Origin: Pseudoxanthomonas sp. GM95
Lineage (GTDB): Bacteria; Pseudomonadota; Gammaproteobacteria; Xanthomonadales; Xanthomonadaceae
Assembly (NCBI RefSeq): GCF_900109775.1
Contig: NZ_FOAX01000003.1
Span: 248,001 to 312,000, forward strand
DNA length: 64,000 nt
Direction of reading: 5' to 3'
The notes beneath the pieces were generated by a model. That model saw only the letters and a program-made list of their open reading frames with translations. It did no database searches and was not told where the DNA came from. Shown here in pieces: positions 1-7,456 of the stretch. Both the position numbers and the translations under genes were made by a program. Position 1 is the stretch's first letter, and each line of letters begins with the position of its first letter.

Positions 1-874
1 GCGACTGGTACTGCACCTGGCTCATGCGCGCAGCCAGGTCGACGGTGGCATTCGGATAGGTGTCCAGGAACTTGGCCAGCACGTCCACGTCGTATTCCAG
101 GCTGGCCATGTGCGCGCCGACGAACTTCAACTGCGGATGCGCGGCGACGAAGCGGTCGCGCGCGGCCATCAGGTCCTCGTGCGTCGGCATCTCCGGATGC
201 AGGTACATGTAGTAGTCCGGATGCTTGGAGAAGTACTCGCGATCGTTGTCGGTGGTCATCTTGTCCAGCGGCAGCCAGCAGTTGTACGGCTCCGCCTGGT
301 GCGCGATCAGCGGGATGCCCAGCGCCTGGATGTGCTCGGCCACCGGCGACAGGCCCGGATCGTCGAGCTTGATCAGCTCGCCCTTGGCGTTCTTCTCGAC
401 CATGCCGATGTTCTTCCACACCTTCACCGCCTTCGCGCCCTCGGCCACTTCGTCGTCCAGGCGCTTGTTGGTGCGCGCGAGCCAGTCCGGCGTGCCGAAG
501 CCCTTCATCGAGAAGGTCGCCGCCCAGTGGAAGCGCTGCGGATCATCCTTGGCCAACTTCAGCGCGGCGGTGTGCTGCAGGTCGAGGGTCGGGAAGTCCG
601 GGTAATCGACGTTGATCGACAGCAGTTCGAAATTGTCGGCCTGGGCCAGCTGCAGGAACACCGGGTCCGGGCCGTTGGCGTGCACGTGCGCGTCGAACTT
701 GCGCACCTTGGCGTAGTCGTCCATCGCATAGGGCGCCGCATCCGGCGCAGCCGTGGAAGTCGCCGTTTCGGCAGGCGCGGTGGATGCCTGCGGCGGCGCC
801 GAAGGCGCGCATCCAGTGAGGCCAAGCAGTCCAGCGGCCACACAGGCGGCCAGGGTCCGGTGGATCAGGGTCAT
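1..874 (-). CDS. Amidohydrolase-family lipoprotein (3' end cut by window edge)
   Basis: Read on the minus strand from ATG at 874-872; the frame stays open to base 1, so the C-terminus is outside the window. The N-terminus has a hydrophobic stretch followed by a lipobox (LTGC, Cys about residue 22) and an Ala/Pro/Ser/Thr linker, so it is probably an anchored periplasmic lipoprotein. Later come KFDAHVHAN (an HxH metal motif), IAHQAEPYNCW, LHPEMPTHED and FVGAHMASLE, which look like metal-binding histidines of a TIM-barrel amidohydrolase (Amidohydro_2 type). The substrate cannot be told. It diverges from the sugar operon and may share its control, but a role such as N-acetyl-sugar deacetylation is not shown; the lipoprotein signal argues against a cytoplasmic step. 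Confidence 0.75.
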   Translation of the reverse strand, partial: MTLIHRTLAACVAAGLLGLTGCAPSAPPQASTAPAETATSTAAPDAAPYAMDDYAKVRKFDAHVHANGPDPVFLQLAQADNFELLSINVDYPDFPTLDLQHTAALKLAKDDPQRFHWAATFSMKGFGTPDWLARTNKRLDDEVAEGAKAVKVWKNIGMVEKNAKGELIKLDDPGLSPVAEHIQALGIPLIAHQAEPYNCWLPLDKMTTDNDREYFSKHPDYYMYLHPEMPTHEDLMAARDRFVAAHPQLKFVGAHMASLEYDVDVLAKFLDTYPNATVDLAARMSQVQYQS

Positions 875-987
875 GCGTGCGCTCCAGTCATAAAACGAAA
901 CTTAATGACACCATATCGAAACAAAACGCTTGCATCAACGGAAGCGCCTCGCGCAGAATGCCAGTCAACCCACCGGACTGTTGCCTC
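875..987. promoter_or_regulatory. Divergent intergenic region with CGAAAC direct repeats
   Basis: This AT-richer 113-bp gap separates the amidohydrolase start (874) from the GH36 start (988). CGAAAC occurs at 896-901 and again at 917-922, exactly 21 bp apart (two helical turns) and in the same orientation. That spacing suits a regulator touching one DNA face. No clear -35/-10 pair was identified. The regulator is unknown and no regulator gene for this cluster lies in the window. Confidence 0.35.
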
Positions 988-3084
988 ATGACCCCGATTG
1001 GACGCCGCACCGCATTGAAGTTCATCGCAGGCAGCGTGGCTGGCGGCATGACCTGGAGCGCGTCTCCTTGGGTCCGGGCCGCGACCACGGCCACCGAAGG
1101 CGGCCCGGCAGTCGCCGGGGACGAGGTCATCGCGCTGGCTTTCGACGGCCGCATGCGCACCCGCCTGTCCCGCAACGGCAAGGCGCTGACCACGTTCTCG
1201 CCCAGCGAAGCCCTGCTGCTGGGCGAGACCACGCTGGACAGCTTCGCCCTGGGCCAGCGCGAACTGCACGTGCTGGACGATCCGCGCCACGGCCGCGGCC
1301 GCCAGTGGGTGTTCACCGGCCGTGCCGAAACGCAGGCGGTGGAAAAGCAGGTTGCGGTCAGCAGTTTCGATGCCCTGCCCGGCCTGCTGTTGCTGCAGGT
1401 GCGCTACCGCAATGTGGGCAGCACGCCGCTGGCGGTGACCGGCTGGCGCACCGCCGGCCACACCTTGCCGGAAGTGGCCGGCGGCTTCTGGAGCTTCTCC
1501 GGCGCCACCCATACCGATCGCCGCGACTGGGTCCAGCCGATGGGCGAAGGTTTCGACCAGCCCAACAGCCTGGCGATGGATTCCTCCGACTACGGTGGCG
1601 GCACGCCGGTAGCCAATATCTGGCGCCGCGATGTCGGCCTGGCCGTGGGCCATGTCGAACTGGTGCCGCGCCCGCTGGCCATGCCGGTGCGGCGCACCAC
1701 CAAGGGCGCCTCGATCGCGATCGAAGGCCAGCAGGCCAGCACCCTGGCGCCTGGCGCCGAGCTGGTGACCGAGCGCACCTTCATCGCCGTGCACCAGGGC
1801 GACTTCTACGCACCGCTTGCGCAGTACCGCAGCTTCATGGCGGCCGAAGGCATCGTCGGCGCCGCGCCGCCCGAATCGGCGTTCGCGCCGATCTGGTGCG
1901 CCTGGGGTTATGGCCGCGATTTCAACGTCAAGCAGATCGTCGACACCTTGCCCAAGGCGCAGTCGCTGGGCCTGGAATGGGCGGTGCTGGACGACGGCTG
2001 GCAGACCAACGAGGGCGACTGGAAGATCGACCTCAAGAAATTCCCGCGCGGCGATGCCGACATGCGCGCGTTCACCGCCGAAGTCCGCAAGCACGGCATG
2101 CGGCCGCGCCTGTGGCTGGCACCGCTGGCCGCCGACCCGGGCAGCGATGTGCTGCACGACCACGTCGACATGCTGCTGCTGGACAAGGACGGCGCCTTCC
2201 AGACCGTGACCTGGTGGAACGCGCTGACCCAGTGCCCCGCTTACCAGCCGACCATCGATTTCTACGTTGCGCTGACCAGAAAGATCATCGGCGACTGGGG
2301 CTTCGACGGCATCAAGCTGGACGGCCAGCACCTCAACGCGGTGGCGCCCTGCTACAACCCGGCGCACAAGCACGCCCATCCCACCGATTCGGTCGAAGGG
2401 CTGGCCACGTTCTGGCAGGCGATCCATCGCGCCGCGCGCGAGGTCAATCCGGACGCGGTGATCGAGCTGTGCCCCTGCGGCACCGCGTTCGCCATCCACA
2501 ACCTGCCGGCGACCGATCAGTACCCGTCATCCGATCCGCTGTCCTCGTGGCAGGTGCGCAGCAAGGGCAAGTCGATCAAGGCGCTGATGGGCCATACCAG
2601 CAGCTATGCCGGCGACCACGTGGAGCTGTCGGACAACCGCGACGACTTCGCCTCCAGCGTTGGTTTGGGCGCGGTGATCTCGACCAAGTTCACCTGGCCG
2701 CGCGACACCGAGCATCCGGCCGAGCCGCTGCCACCGGGCGGCTTCGTGCTGACGCCGGAACGCGAAGCGCTGTGGCGCAAGTGGGTGGACCTGTACAAGG
2801 CGCACATGCTGCCCAAGGGCGAATACCTGGGGGCGCTGTACGACATCGGCTTCGACAAGCCCGAGGCGCACGCCATCGCCAAGGACGGGGCGCAGTACTA
2901 CACCTTCTATGCGCCGAGCTTCGATGGTTCCATCGAACTGCGCGGCCTGGCCGCCGGCCGCTGGAAGGTCCGCGACCTGTTCAACGAGACCGACCTGGGC
3001 GCGGTGCAAGGGCCGGTGGCGAAGCTGCCGGCCAAGTTCGAACGCTTCCTCTTCCTGCAGGCCACGCCGGAGTCCGTCGCATGA
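988..3084 (+). CDS. GH36-type alpha-galactosidase / alpha-N-acetylgalactosaminidase, Tat-exported
   Basis: Predicted 698 residues. I chose ATG 988 because it begins with a twin-arginine signal (GRRTALKFIAG followed by a hydrophobic run to about residue 30); a longer reading from 877 would only add a non-signal leader. The catalytic barrel shows WAVLDDGWQ (about 332-340), FDGIKLDGQ with the expected nucleophile Asp at about 445, and a later SDP at about 515-517 where clan GH-D enzymes carry the acid/base Asp. The family removes terminal alpha-galactose or, in some members, alpha-GalNAc. The neighbouring AgaS and KbaZ genes favour an amino-sugar substrate, but this is inference. The stop overlaps the next start (ATGA, 3081-3084), so the two are translationally coupled. 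Export folded through Tat implies a periplasmic or secreted enzyme. Confidence 0.85.
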   Translation: MTPIGRRTALKFIAGSVAGGMTWSASPWVRAATTATEGGPAVAGDEVIALAFDGRMRTRLSRNGKALTTFSPSEALLLGETTLDSFALGQRELHVLDDPRHGRGRQWVFTGRAETQAVEKQVAVSSFDALPGLLLLQVRYRNVGSTPLAVTGWRTAGHTLPEVAGGFWSFSGATHTDRRDWVQPMGEGFDQPNSLAMDSSDYGGGTPVANIWRRDVGLAVGHVELVPRPLAMPVRRTTKGASIAIEGQQASTLAPGAELVTERTFIAVHQGDFYAPLAQYRSFMAAEGIVGAAPPESAFAPIWCAWGYGRDFNVKQIVDTLPKAQSLGLEWAVLDDGWQTNEGDWKIDLKKFPRGDADMRAFTAEVRKHGMRPRLWLAPLAADPGSDVLHDHVDMLLLDKDGAFQTVTWWNALTQCPAYQPTIDFYVALTRKIIGDWGFDGIKLDGQHLNAVAPCYNPAHKHAHPTDSVEGLATFWQAIHRAAREVNPDAVIELCPCGTAFAIHNLPATDQYPSSDPLSSWQVRSKGKSIKALMGHTSSYAGDHVELSDNRDDFASSVGLGAVISTKFTWPRDTEHPAEPLPPGGFVLTPEREALWRKWVDLYKAHMLPKGEYLGALYDIGFDKPEAHAIAKDGAQYYTFYAPSFDGSIELRGLAAGRWKVRDLFNETDLGAVQGPVAKLPAKFERFLFLQATPESVA

Positions 3085-3998
3085 GCGCCACCGTCGCAAC
3101 GACCACGCCGCGCCGGCGTCCCTGGCTGACCTATGCATTGGTCACCGTGGTGCTGTGGGGCGTGTGGGGCGCGCTGTCGCCGCTGTCGGCCGCGCACGGC
3201 TTCCCGGACACGCTGGTCTACGTCGTGTGGGCGCTGACGATGGTGCCGCCGGCGCTGTACATCCTGGCGCGCGGCGGCTGGCAGCTGGAGCGTAGCCCCA
3301 AGGCGATCGCCTATGGCCTGACCGTGGGCCTGCTGGGCGCGGGCGGGCAGATGCTGCTGTTCCACACGCTGACGATTGGCCCGGCGTATTTCATCTTCCC
3401 GATCATCTCGCTGTCGCCGGTGGTGACCATCGCGCTGTCGTTCCTGCTGCTGCGCGAGCGTACCGGCTGGCAGGGCACGCTGGGCATCGTGCTGGCGCTG
3501 GTCGCGCTGCCGATGCTGGACCTGTCCTTCGGCCGCGGCGGCGCCGGGCTGGGCTGGTTCGTGCAATCGCTGCTGATCATGCTGGCCTGGGGCGTGCAGG
3601 CGTATTTCATGAAGCTGGCCAACGACAGCGTGCGGGCCGACAGCATCTTTGCGTACATGACCATCGGCGCGCTGCTGCTGGCGCCGGTGGCGCTGTGGAT
3701 GACCGACTGGTCGCAGCCGATCAACACCGGCCTGACGGGCCCGTGGCTGGCCGCCGGCATCCAGGTGCTCAATGCGATCGGTGCGCTGACGCTGGTGTTC
3801 GCCTTCCGCTACGGCAAGGCGATGGTGGTCGCGCCGCTGAGCAACGCCGGCGCGCCGCTGGTGACCGCCGCGCTGTCGCTGCTGTTCGCCGGGGTGATGC
3901 CCGGCCCGCTCAAGGCCGCCGGCCTGGTGCTGGCGCTGGTGGCCTCGCTGCTGCTGGTGCTGGAACCCGAACGCGACCCCGCCGCTCCTCTTTCCTGA
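3081..3998 (+). CDS. EamA/DMT-family permease
   Basis: Predicted 305 residues with about ten hydrophobic segments arranged as two similar halves, as in drug/metabolite transporters of the EamA type. The start overlaps the GH36 stop by 4 bp, and the next gene follows after 17 bp, so it belongs to the sugar operon. It is the only transporter in the operon; no PTS component is seen. It may therefore import the sugar released by the glycosidases, consistent with the downstream ATP-dependent kinase. The substrate and even the direction of transport are inference, because EamA proteins include both exporters and importers. The order signal-bearing glycosidase, permease, kinase and AgaS supports uptake. 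Confidence 0.8.
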   Translation: MSATVATTTPRRRPWLTYALVTVVLWGVWGALSPLSAAHGFPDTLVYVVWALTMVPPALYILARGGWQLERSPKAIAYGLTVGLLGAGGQMLLFHTLTIGPAYFIFPIISLSPVVTIALSFLLLRERTGWQGTLGIVLALVALPMLDLSFGRGGAGLGWFVQSLLIMLAWGVQAYFMKLANDSVRADSIFAYMTIGALLLAPVALWMTDWSQPINTGLTGPWLAAGIQVLNAIGALTLVFAFRYGKAMVVAPLSNAGAPLVTAALSLLFAGVMPGPLKAAGLVLALVASLLLVLEPERDPAAPLS

Positions 3999-4015
3999 TC
4001 GGACCCTTCGTCGTC

Positions 4016-5305
4016 ATGCACGTTCTGCTCGACCTCATCGCGCGCCACAAGAAAGGCCACGCCATCGGCGTGACCTCGATCTGCTCGGCGCATCCCATCG
4101 TCATCGAAGCCTCGCTGCGCCATGCCCAGCGCACCGGCCAGGACGTGGTGCTGTTCGAGGCCACCTGCAACCAGGTCAACCAGGACGGCGGCTACACCGG
4201 CATGACGCCGGCGGACTTCGTGACCTTTGTGCACGGCATCGCCCAGCGCGTTGGCTTCGATGCGTCGCGCATCGCGCTGGGCGGCGATCACCTGGGCCCG
4301 AACCCGTGGACCACGCTCGATGCGACGGCCGCGATGGACAAGGCCGAAGTGATGGTCGGCGCGTTCGTGGCCGCGGGTTTCCGCAAGATCCATCTCGATT
4401 GCTCGATGGCCTGCACCGGCGATCCCGAGCCGCTGCCGGAAGCGGAGATCGTGCGCCGCGCCGTGCGCCTGGCCCGCGCTTCCGAAGCCGCGTGGCAGCA
4501 GGCCGGCGGCGAGGCACCGGTCTACGTCATCGGCACCGAAGTGCCCGTGCCCGGTGGCGCCACCGAAGCGATCGAAGGCCTGGCCCTGACCACGCCCGAA
4601 GCCGCACTGGCCACCATCGAAGCGCACCGCGTCGCCTTCGTCGAGGCCGGCCTGGAAGACGCGTGGCAGCGCGTGGTCGCCTCGGTCGTGCAGCCGGGCG
4701 TGGAGTTCGACCACCACAGCGTCATCGATTACGTGCCCGAGAAAGCCGTCGCGTTGAGCGCGGCCATCACTGCCGTGCCGGGCATGGTGTTCGAGGCGCA
4801 TTCGACCGACTACCAGACCCGCGGCGCGCTCACCGCGCTGGTGCGCGACCACTTCGCCATCCTCAAAGTCGGCCCCGGCCTGACCTTCGCCCTGCGCGAG
4901 GCGCTGTGGGCGCTGGATGCGATCGAATCGGAATGGATCGATGAGCCGCGCCAGGCGCACCTGCGCGAGGTCGTGCTCGCACGCATGATCGCCGAGCCCA
5001 AGTATTGGCAGCGCTACTACCACAGCCAGGGCCACGCGCTGGCGGTGGACATGCACTACAGCCTGTCCGATCGCATGCGCTACTACTGGCCCGATCCGAC
5101 CATCGAAAAAGCCCGCCTGCAGCTGTTCGACAACCTGCGCCAGAATCCGCCGCCGATCTCCCTGATCAGCCAGTTCCTTCCCCACGCATTGCACGCCCTC
5201 CGTACCGGGACCGCGACGCTCGACCCGCAGTCTTTGGCCATGGCCCACGTCAGTGCCGTCCTCGATGACTACCACCATGCATGCCATGACCAAGACCGCC
5301 CCTGA
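4016..5305 (+). CDS. KbaZ/GatZ/AgaZ-like tagatose-phosphate protein
   Basis: Predicted 429 residues, full length for the family. The N-terminus GHAIGVTSICSAHP, then FEATCNQVNQDGGYTG, GGDHLGPNPW and HLDCSMACTGD are hallmark segments of KbaZ/GatZ proteins. In enteric bacteria this protein is the accessory subunit of class II tagatose-1,6-bisphosphate aldolase, whose catalytic subunit is KbaY/AgaY. No KbaY-like gene is present here. Some stand-alone homologues have been reported, from memory, as D-tagatose-6-phosphate 4-epimerases, and that would let AgaS product enter glycolysis directly as fructose 6-phosphate. Its 3' end overlaps the agaS start region, so the two are coupled. Identity of the family is firm; the reaction is open. 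Confidence 0.85.
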   Translation: MHVLLDLIARHKKGHAIGVTSICSAHPIVIEASLRHAQRTGQDVVLFEATCNQVNQDGGYTGMTPADFVTFVHGIAQRVGFDASRIALGGDHLGPNPWTTLDATAAMDKAEVMVGAFVAAGFRKIHLDCSMACTGDPEPLPEAEIVRRAVRLARASEAAWQQAGGEAPVYVIGTEVPVPGGATEAIEGLALTTPEAALATIEAHRVAFVEAGLEDAWQRVVASVVQPGVEFDHHSVIDYVPEKAVALSAAITAVPGMVFEAHSTDYQTRGALTALVRDHFAILKVGPGLTFALREALWALDAIESEWIDEPRQAHLREVVLARMIAEPKYWQRYYHSQGHALAVDMHYSLSDRMRYYWPDPTIEKARLQLFDNLRQNPPPISLISQFLPHALHALRTGTATLDPQSLAMAHVSAVLDDYHHACHDQDRP

Positions 5306-6452
5306 GTTCTTCGGCACCACCGAAGCCGAACTGCAGGCCACCAACGCCATCTGGACCGCGCGCGAGATCGCCCAGCAGCCTGTGATGCTCCAGCGCACCC
5401 ACGCGCTGGTGGCTGGGCTGCACGCGCAGCTGCAGGCTTTCGTCGCGCCGATCGCCGGCAACCCGGCCGCGCGCGTGATCCTCACCGGCGCGGGCACCTC
5501 GGCCTACATCGGCCAGTGCCTGGCGCCGCTGCTGGACCGTCGCCTGACCGCGCGCGTGGACGCCGTGCCGACCACCGACCTGGTCTGCGCGCCGCAACTC
5601 TATCTCGATCCGGAACAGCCGCTGCTGCTGGTGTCCTTTGGCCGCTCGGGCAACAGCCCGGAAAGCATCGCCGCGGTCGAGCTGGCCGAATCGCTGGTGC
5701 GCGACGTGCGCCACCTGGTGGTGACCTGCAACGCGCAGGGCAAGCTGGCCTCGGCGCCAGTCGCGCACGCGATGACCATCCAGCTGCCCGATGAAACGCA
5801 CGACACCAGCTTCGCGATGACTTCGTCTTTCAGCTGCATGATGTACGCCACCGCCGCGGCACTGCTGCCGGCAGGTGAACTGGACGCGCGCATCGACCCG
5901 ATCGCGCAGGCGACCGAAGCGGTGATCGAGGACGCGCTGCCGCTGCTGCAGACCCTGGCCAACGCGCACCACGATCGCGTGGTGTACCTGGGCAGCGGCC
6001 TGTTCCAGGGCCTGGCGCGCGAGGCCACGCTCAAGCTGGGCGAACTCACCAACGGCGCGGTGGCGACCTGCTACGACTCGCCGCTGGGCTTCCGCCACGG
6101 GCCCAAGACCTTCGTCACCGGCGACACGCTGGTGGTGGTGTTCGTCTCCAACGATCCCTACACCCGCCGCTACGACCACGACCTGATCGACGAACTGCGC
6201 CGCGATGGCGTGGCCGCGCGCGTGATCGAGATTTCCGCCCAGCCGCGCGCCAGTGCGCTGGCCGACACGCTGGCCGTGCCGGGCCTGGAACACGCCAGCG
6301 ACCTGGACCTGCTGTGGCCGTACATCGCCGCCGCGCAGATCTACGCCTTCCTGCATTCGCGCGTGCGCGGCGTGACCCCGGACAACCCGAATCCTGCCGG
6401 CATCGTCAATCGCGTCGTGCAGGGCGTGCAGCTGTACGCGCTGGAAGCCTGA
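5286..6452 (+). CDS. agaS: AgaS-type SIS-domain sugar-phosphate deaminase/isomerase
   Basis: Predicted 388 residues. Two SIS domains are visible: ILTGAGTSAYIGQCLAPLL (about 58-76) with LLVSFGRSGNSPES following, and a second with VVYLGSGLFQGLAREATLKL and LGFRHGPKTFV. This matches AgaS, which converts galactosamine 6-phosphate to tagatose 6-phosphate and ammonia in the GalNAc/galactosamine pathway. Several in-frame ATGs (5253, 5265, 5277, 5286) precede the conserved start; none has a clear ribosome site. I took 5286 because the reading MTKTAPEFFGT aligns best with my memory of relatives; the overlap with the upstream gene is 20 bp. The kinase gene follows after 5 bp, so they are one operon. Confidence 0.85.
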   Translation: MTKTAPEFFGTTEAELQATNAIWTAREIAQQPVMLQRTHALVAGLHAQLQAFVAPIAGNPAARVILTGAGTSAYIGQCLAPLLDRRLTARVDAVPTTDLVCAPQLYLDPEQPLLLVSFGRSGNSPESIAAVELAESLVRDVRHLVVTCNAQGKLASAPVAHAMTIQLPDETHDTSFAMTSSFSCMMYATAAALLPAGELDARIDPIAQATEAVIEDALPLLQTLANAHHDRVVYLGSGLFQGLAREATLKLGELTNGAVATCYDSPLGFRHGPKTFVTGDTLVVVFVSNDPYTRRYDHDLIDELRRDGVAARVIEISAQPRASALADTLAVPGLEHASDLDLLWPYIAAAQIYAFLHSRVRGVTPDNPNPAGIVNRVVQGVQLYALEA

Positions 6453-6457
6453 GCCGG

Positions 6458-7405
6458 ATGACGACGCACGCGCTGTACCTGGGCGTCGATGGCGGCGGCA
6501 CCAAGACCCGCTTCGCGCTGGTCGATGGCGCCGGCACGCTGCTGGCCGAATCCCAACTGGGCACCACCTACCACCCGCAGGTGGGCCTGGACGGCGTGCG
6601 CCGCATCCTGGGCGACGGCATCACCGCGGTGCTCGACCAATTGGGTCGCACGCGCAGCGACATCGCGCAGGCGTTCTTCGGCCTGCCCGCCTATGGCGAG
6701 GACAGCCGCGCCACCGCGGCGTTGCAGGCGATCCCCGCGCAGGTGCTGGGCCACGACCGCTACGCCTGCGACAACGACATGGTGTGCGGCTGGGCCGGCT
6801 CGCTGGCCTGCGCGGACGGCATCAACATCATCGCCGGCACCGGCTCGATGGGCTATGGACGACGCGGTGCGGCCGCGGCGCGGGCCGGCGGCTGGGGCGA
6901 GGCGTTTTCCGACGAGGGCTCGGCCTACTGGATCGCCACGCAGGGCTTGAACGCCTTCTCGCGGATGAGCGACGGCCGGCTGCCGCGCGGGCCGCTGCAC
7001 GCGATCCTGCGCGCGCACTTCAACCTCGTCGATGACCTCGACATTTGCGCGCACGTCTACGGCGAAGACGTCGGCACGCGCGGCGACCTGGCGCGGCTGT
7101 CGGTGCAGGTGGCGCAGGCGGCCAACGCCGGCGATGCGGTGGCGATCGGGATCTTCCAGCGCGCGGGCGAAGAACTCGCCCAGATTGCCGAAGCGCTGCG
7201 CGTGCTGCTGGGCTTCCAGCCTGGTGAGACGGTGCCGCTGTCGTATTCCGGCGGGGCGTTCAGCGCGGGCGCGCTGCTGATGCAGCCGTTCCAGGCCGCG
7301 TTGGCCAAGGCCAGCACCGACTTCGAGCTGCGCACGCCGATCCACGCGCCGCACTACGGCGCCGCCCTCTACGCGCTGCAGCTGGCCAGGCAGCAAGCCG
7401 CCTGA
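6458..7405 (+). CDS. BadF/BadG-type N-acetylhexosamine kinase
   Basis: Predicted 315 residues. ASKHA-fold motifs are clear: LGVDGGGTKTRFALVDG near the N-terminus (phosphate 1), NIIAGTGSMGYG at about residue 125 (phosphate 2) and LSYSGGAFSAGALL near the C-terminus (adenosine motif). The family includes N-acetylglucosamine kinase and GalNAc kinases (AgaK type). Beside agaS it most likely phosphorylates GalNAc or galactosamine at C6 in the cytoplasm, which would replace PTS phosphorylation. ATG 6458 starts 5 bp after the agaS stop. The deacetylase expected between kinase and AgaS is not in the window; it may lie further left or elsewhere. Confidence 0.82.
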   Translation: MTTHALYLGVDGGGTKTRFALVDGAGTLLAESQLGTTYHPQVGLDGVRRILGDGITAVLDQLGRTRSDIAQAFFGLPAYGEDSRATAALQAIPAQVLGHDRYACDNDMVCGWAGSLACADGINIIAGTGSMGYGRRGAAAARAGGWGEAFSDEGSAYWIATQGLNAFSRMSDGRLPRGPLHAILRAHFNLVDDLDICAHVYGEDVGTRGDLARLSVQVAQAANAGDAVAIGIFQRAGEELAQIAEALRVLLGFQPGETVPLSYSGGAFSAGALLMQPFQAALAKASTDFELRTPIHAPHYGAALYALQLARQQAA

Positions 7406-7456
7406 CCTGGCTTTGATCGCTGCACCGCCCGTGTCTGACGCACAAGGAATGAAGCG

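Noticed and set aside
930-3080. A 1022-codon plus-strand frame running into the EamA gene
   Set aside because: Only the part from 3081 (MSATVATTTP) is a real membrane protein; the rest is the GH36 gene in a wrong frame, with Arg-rich sequence.
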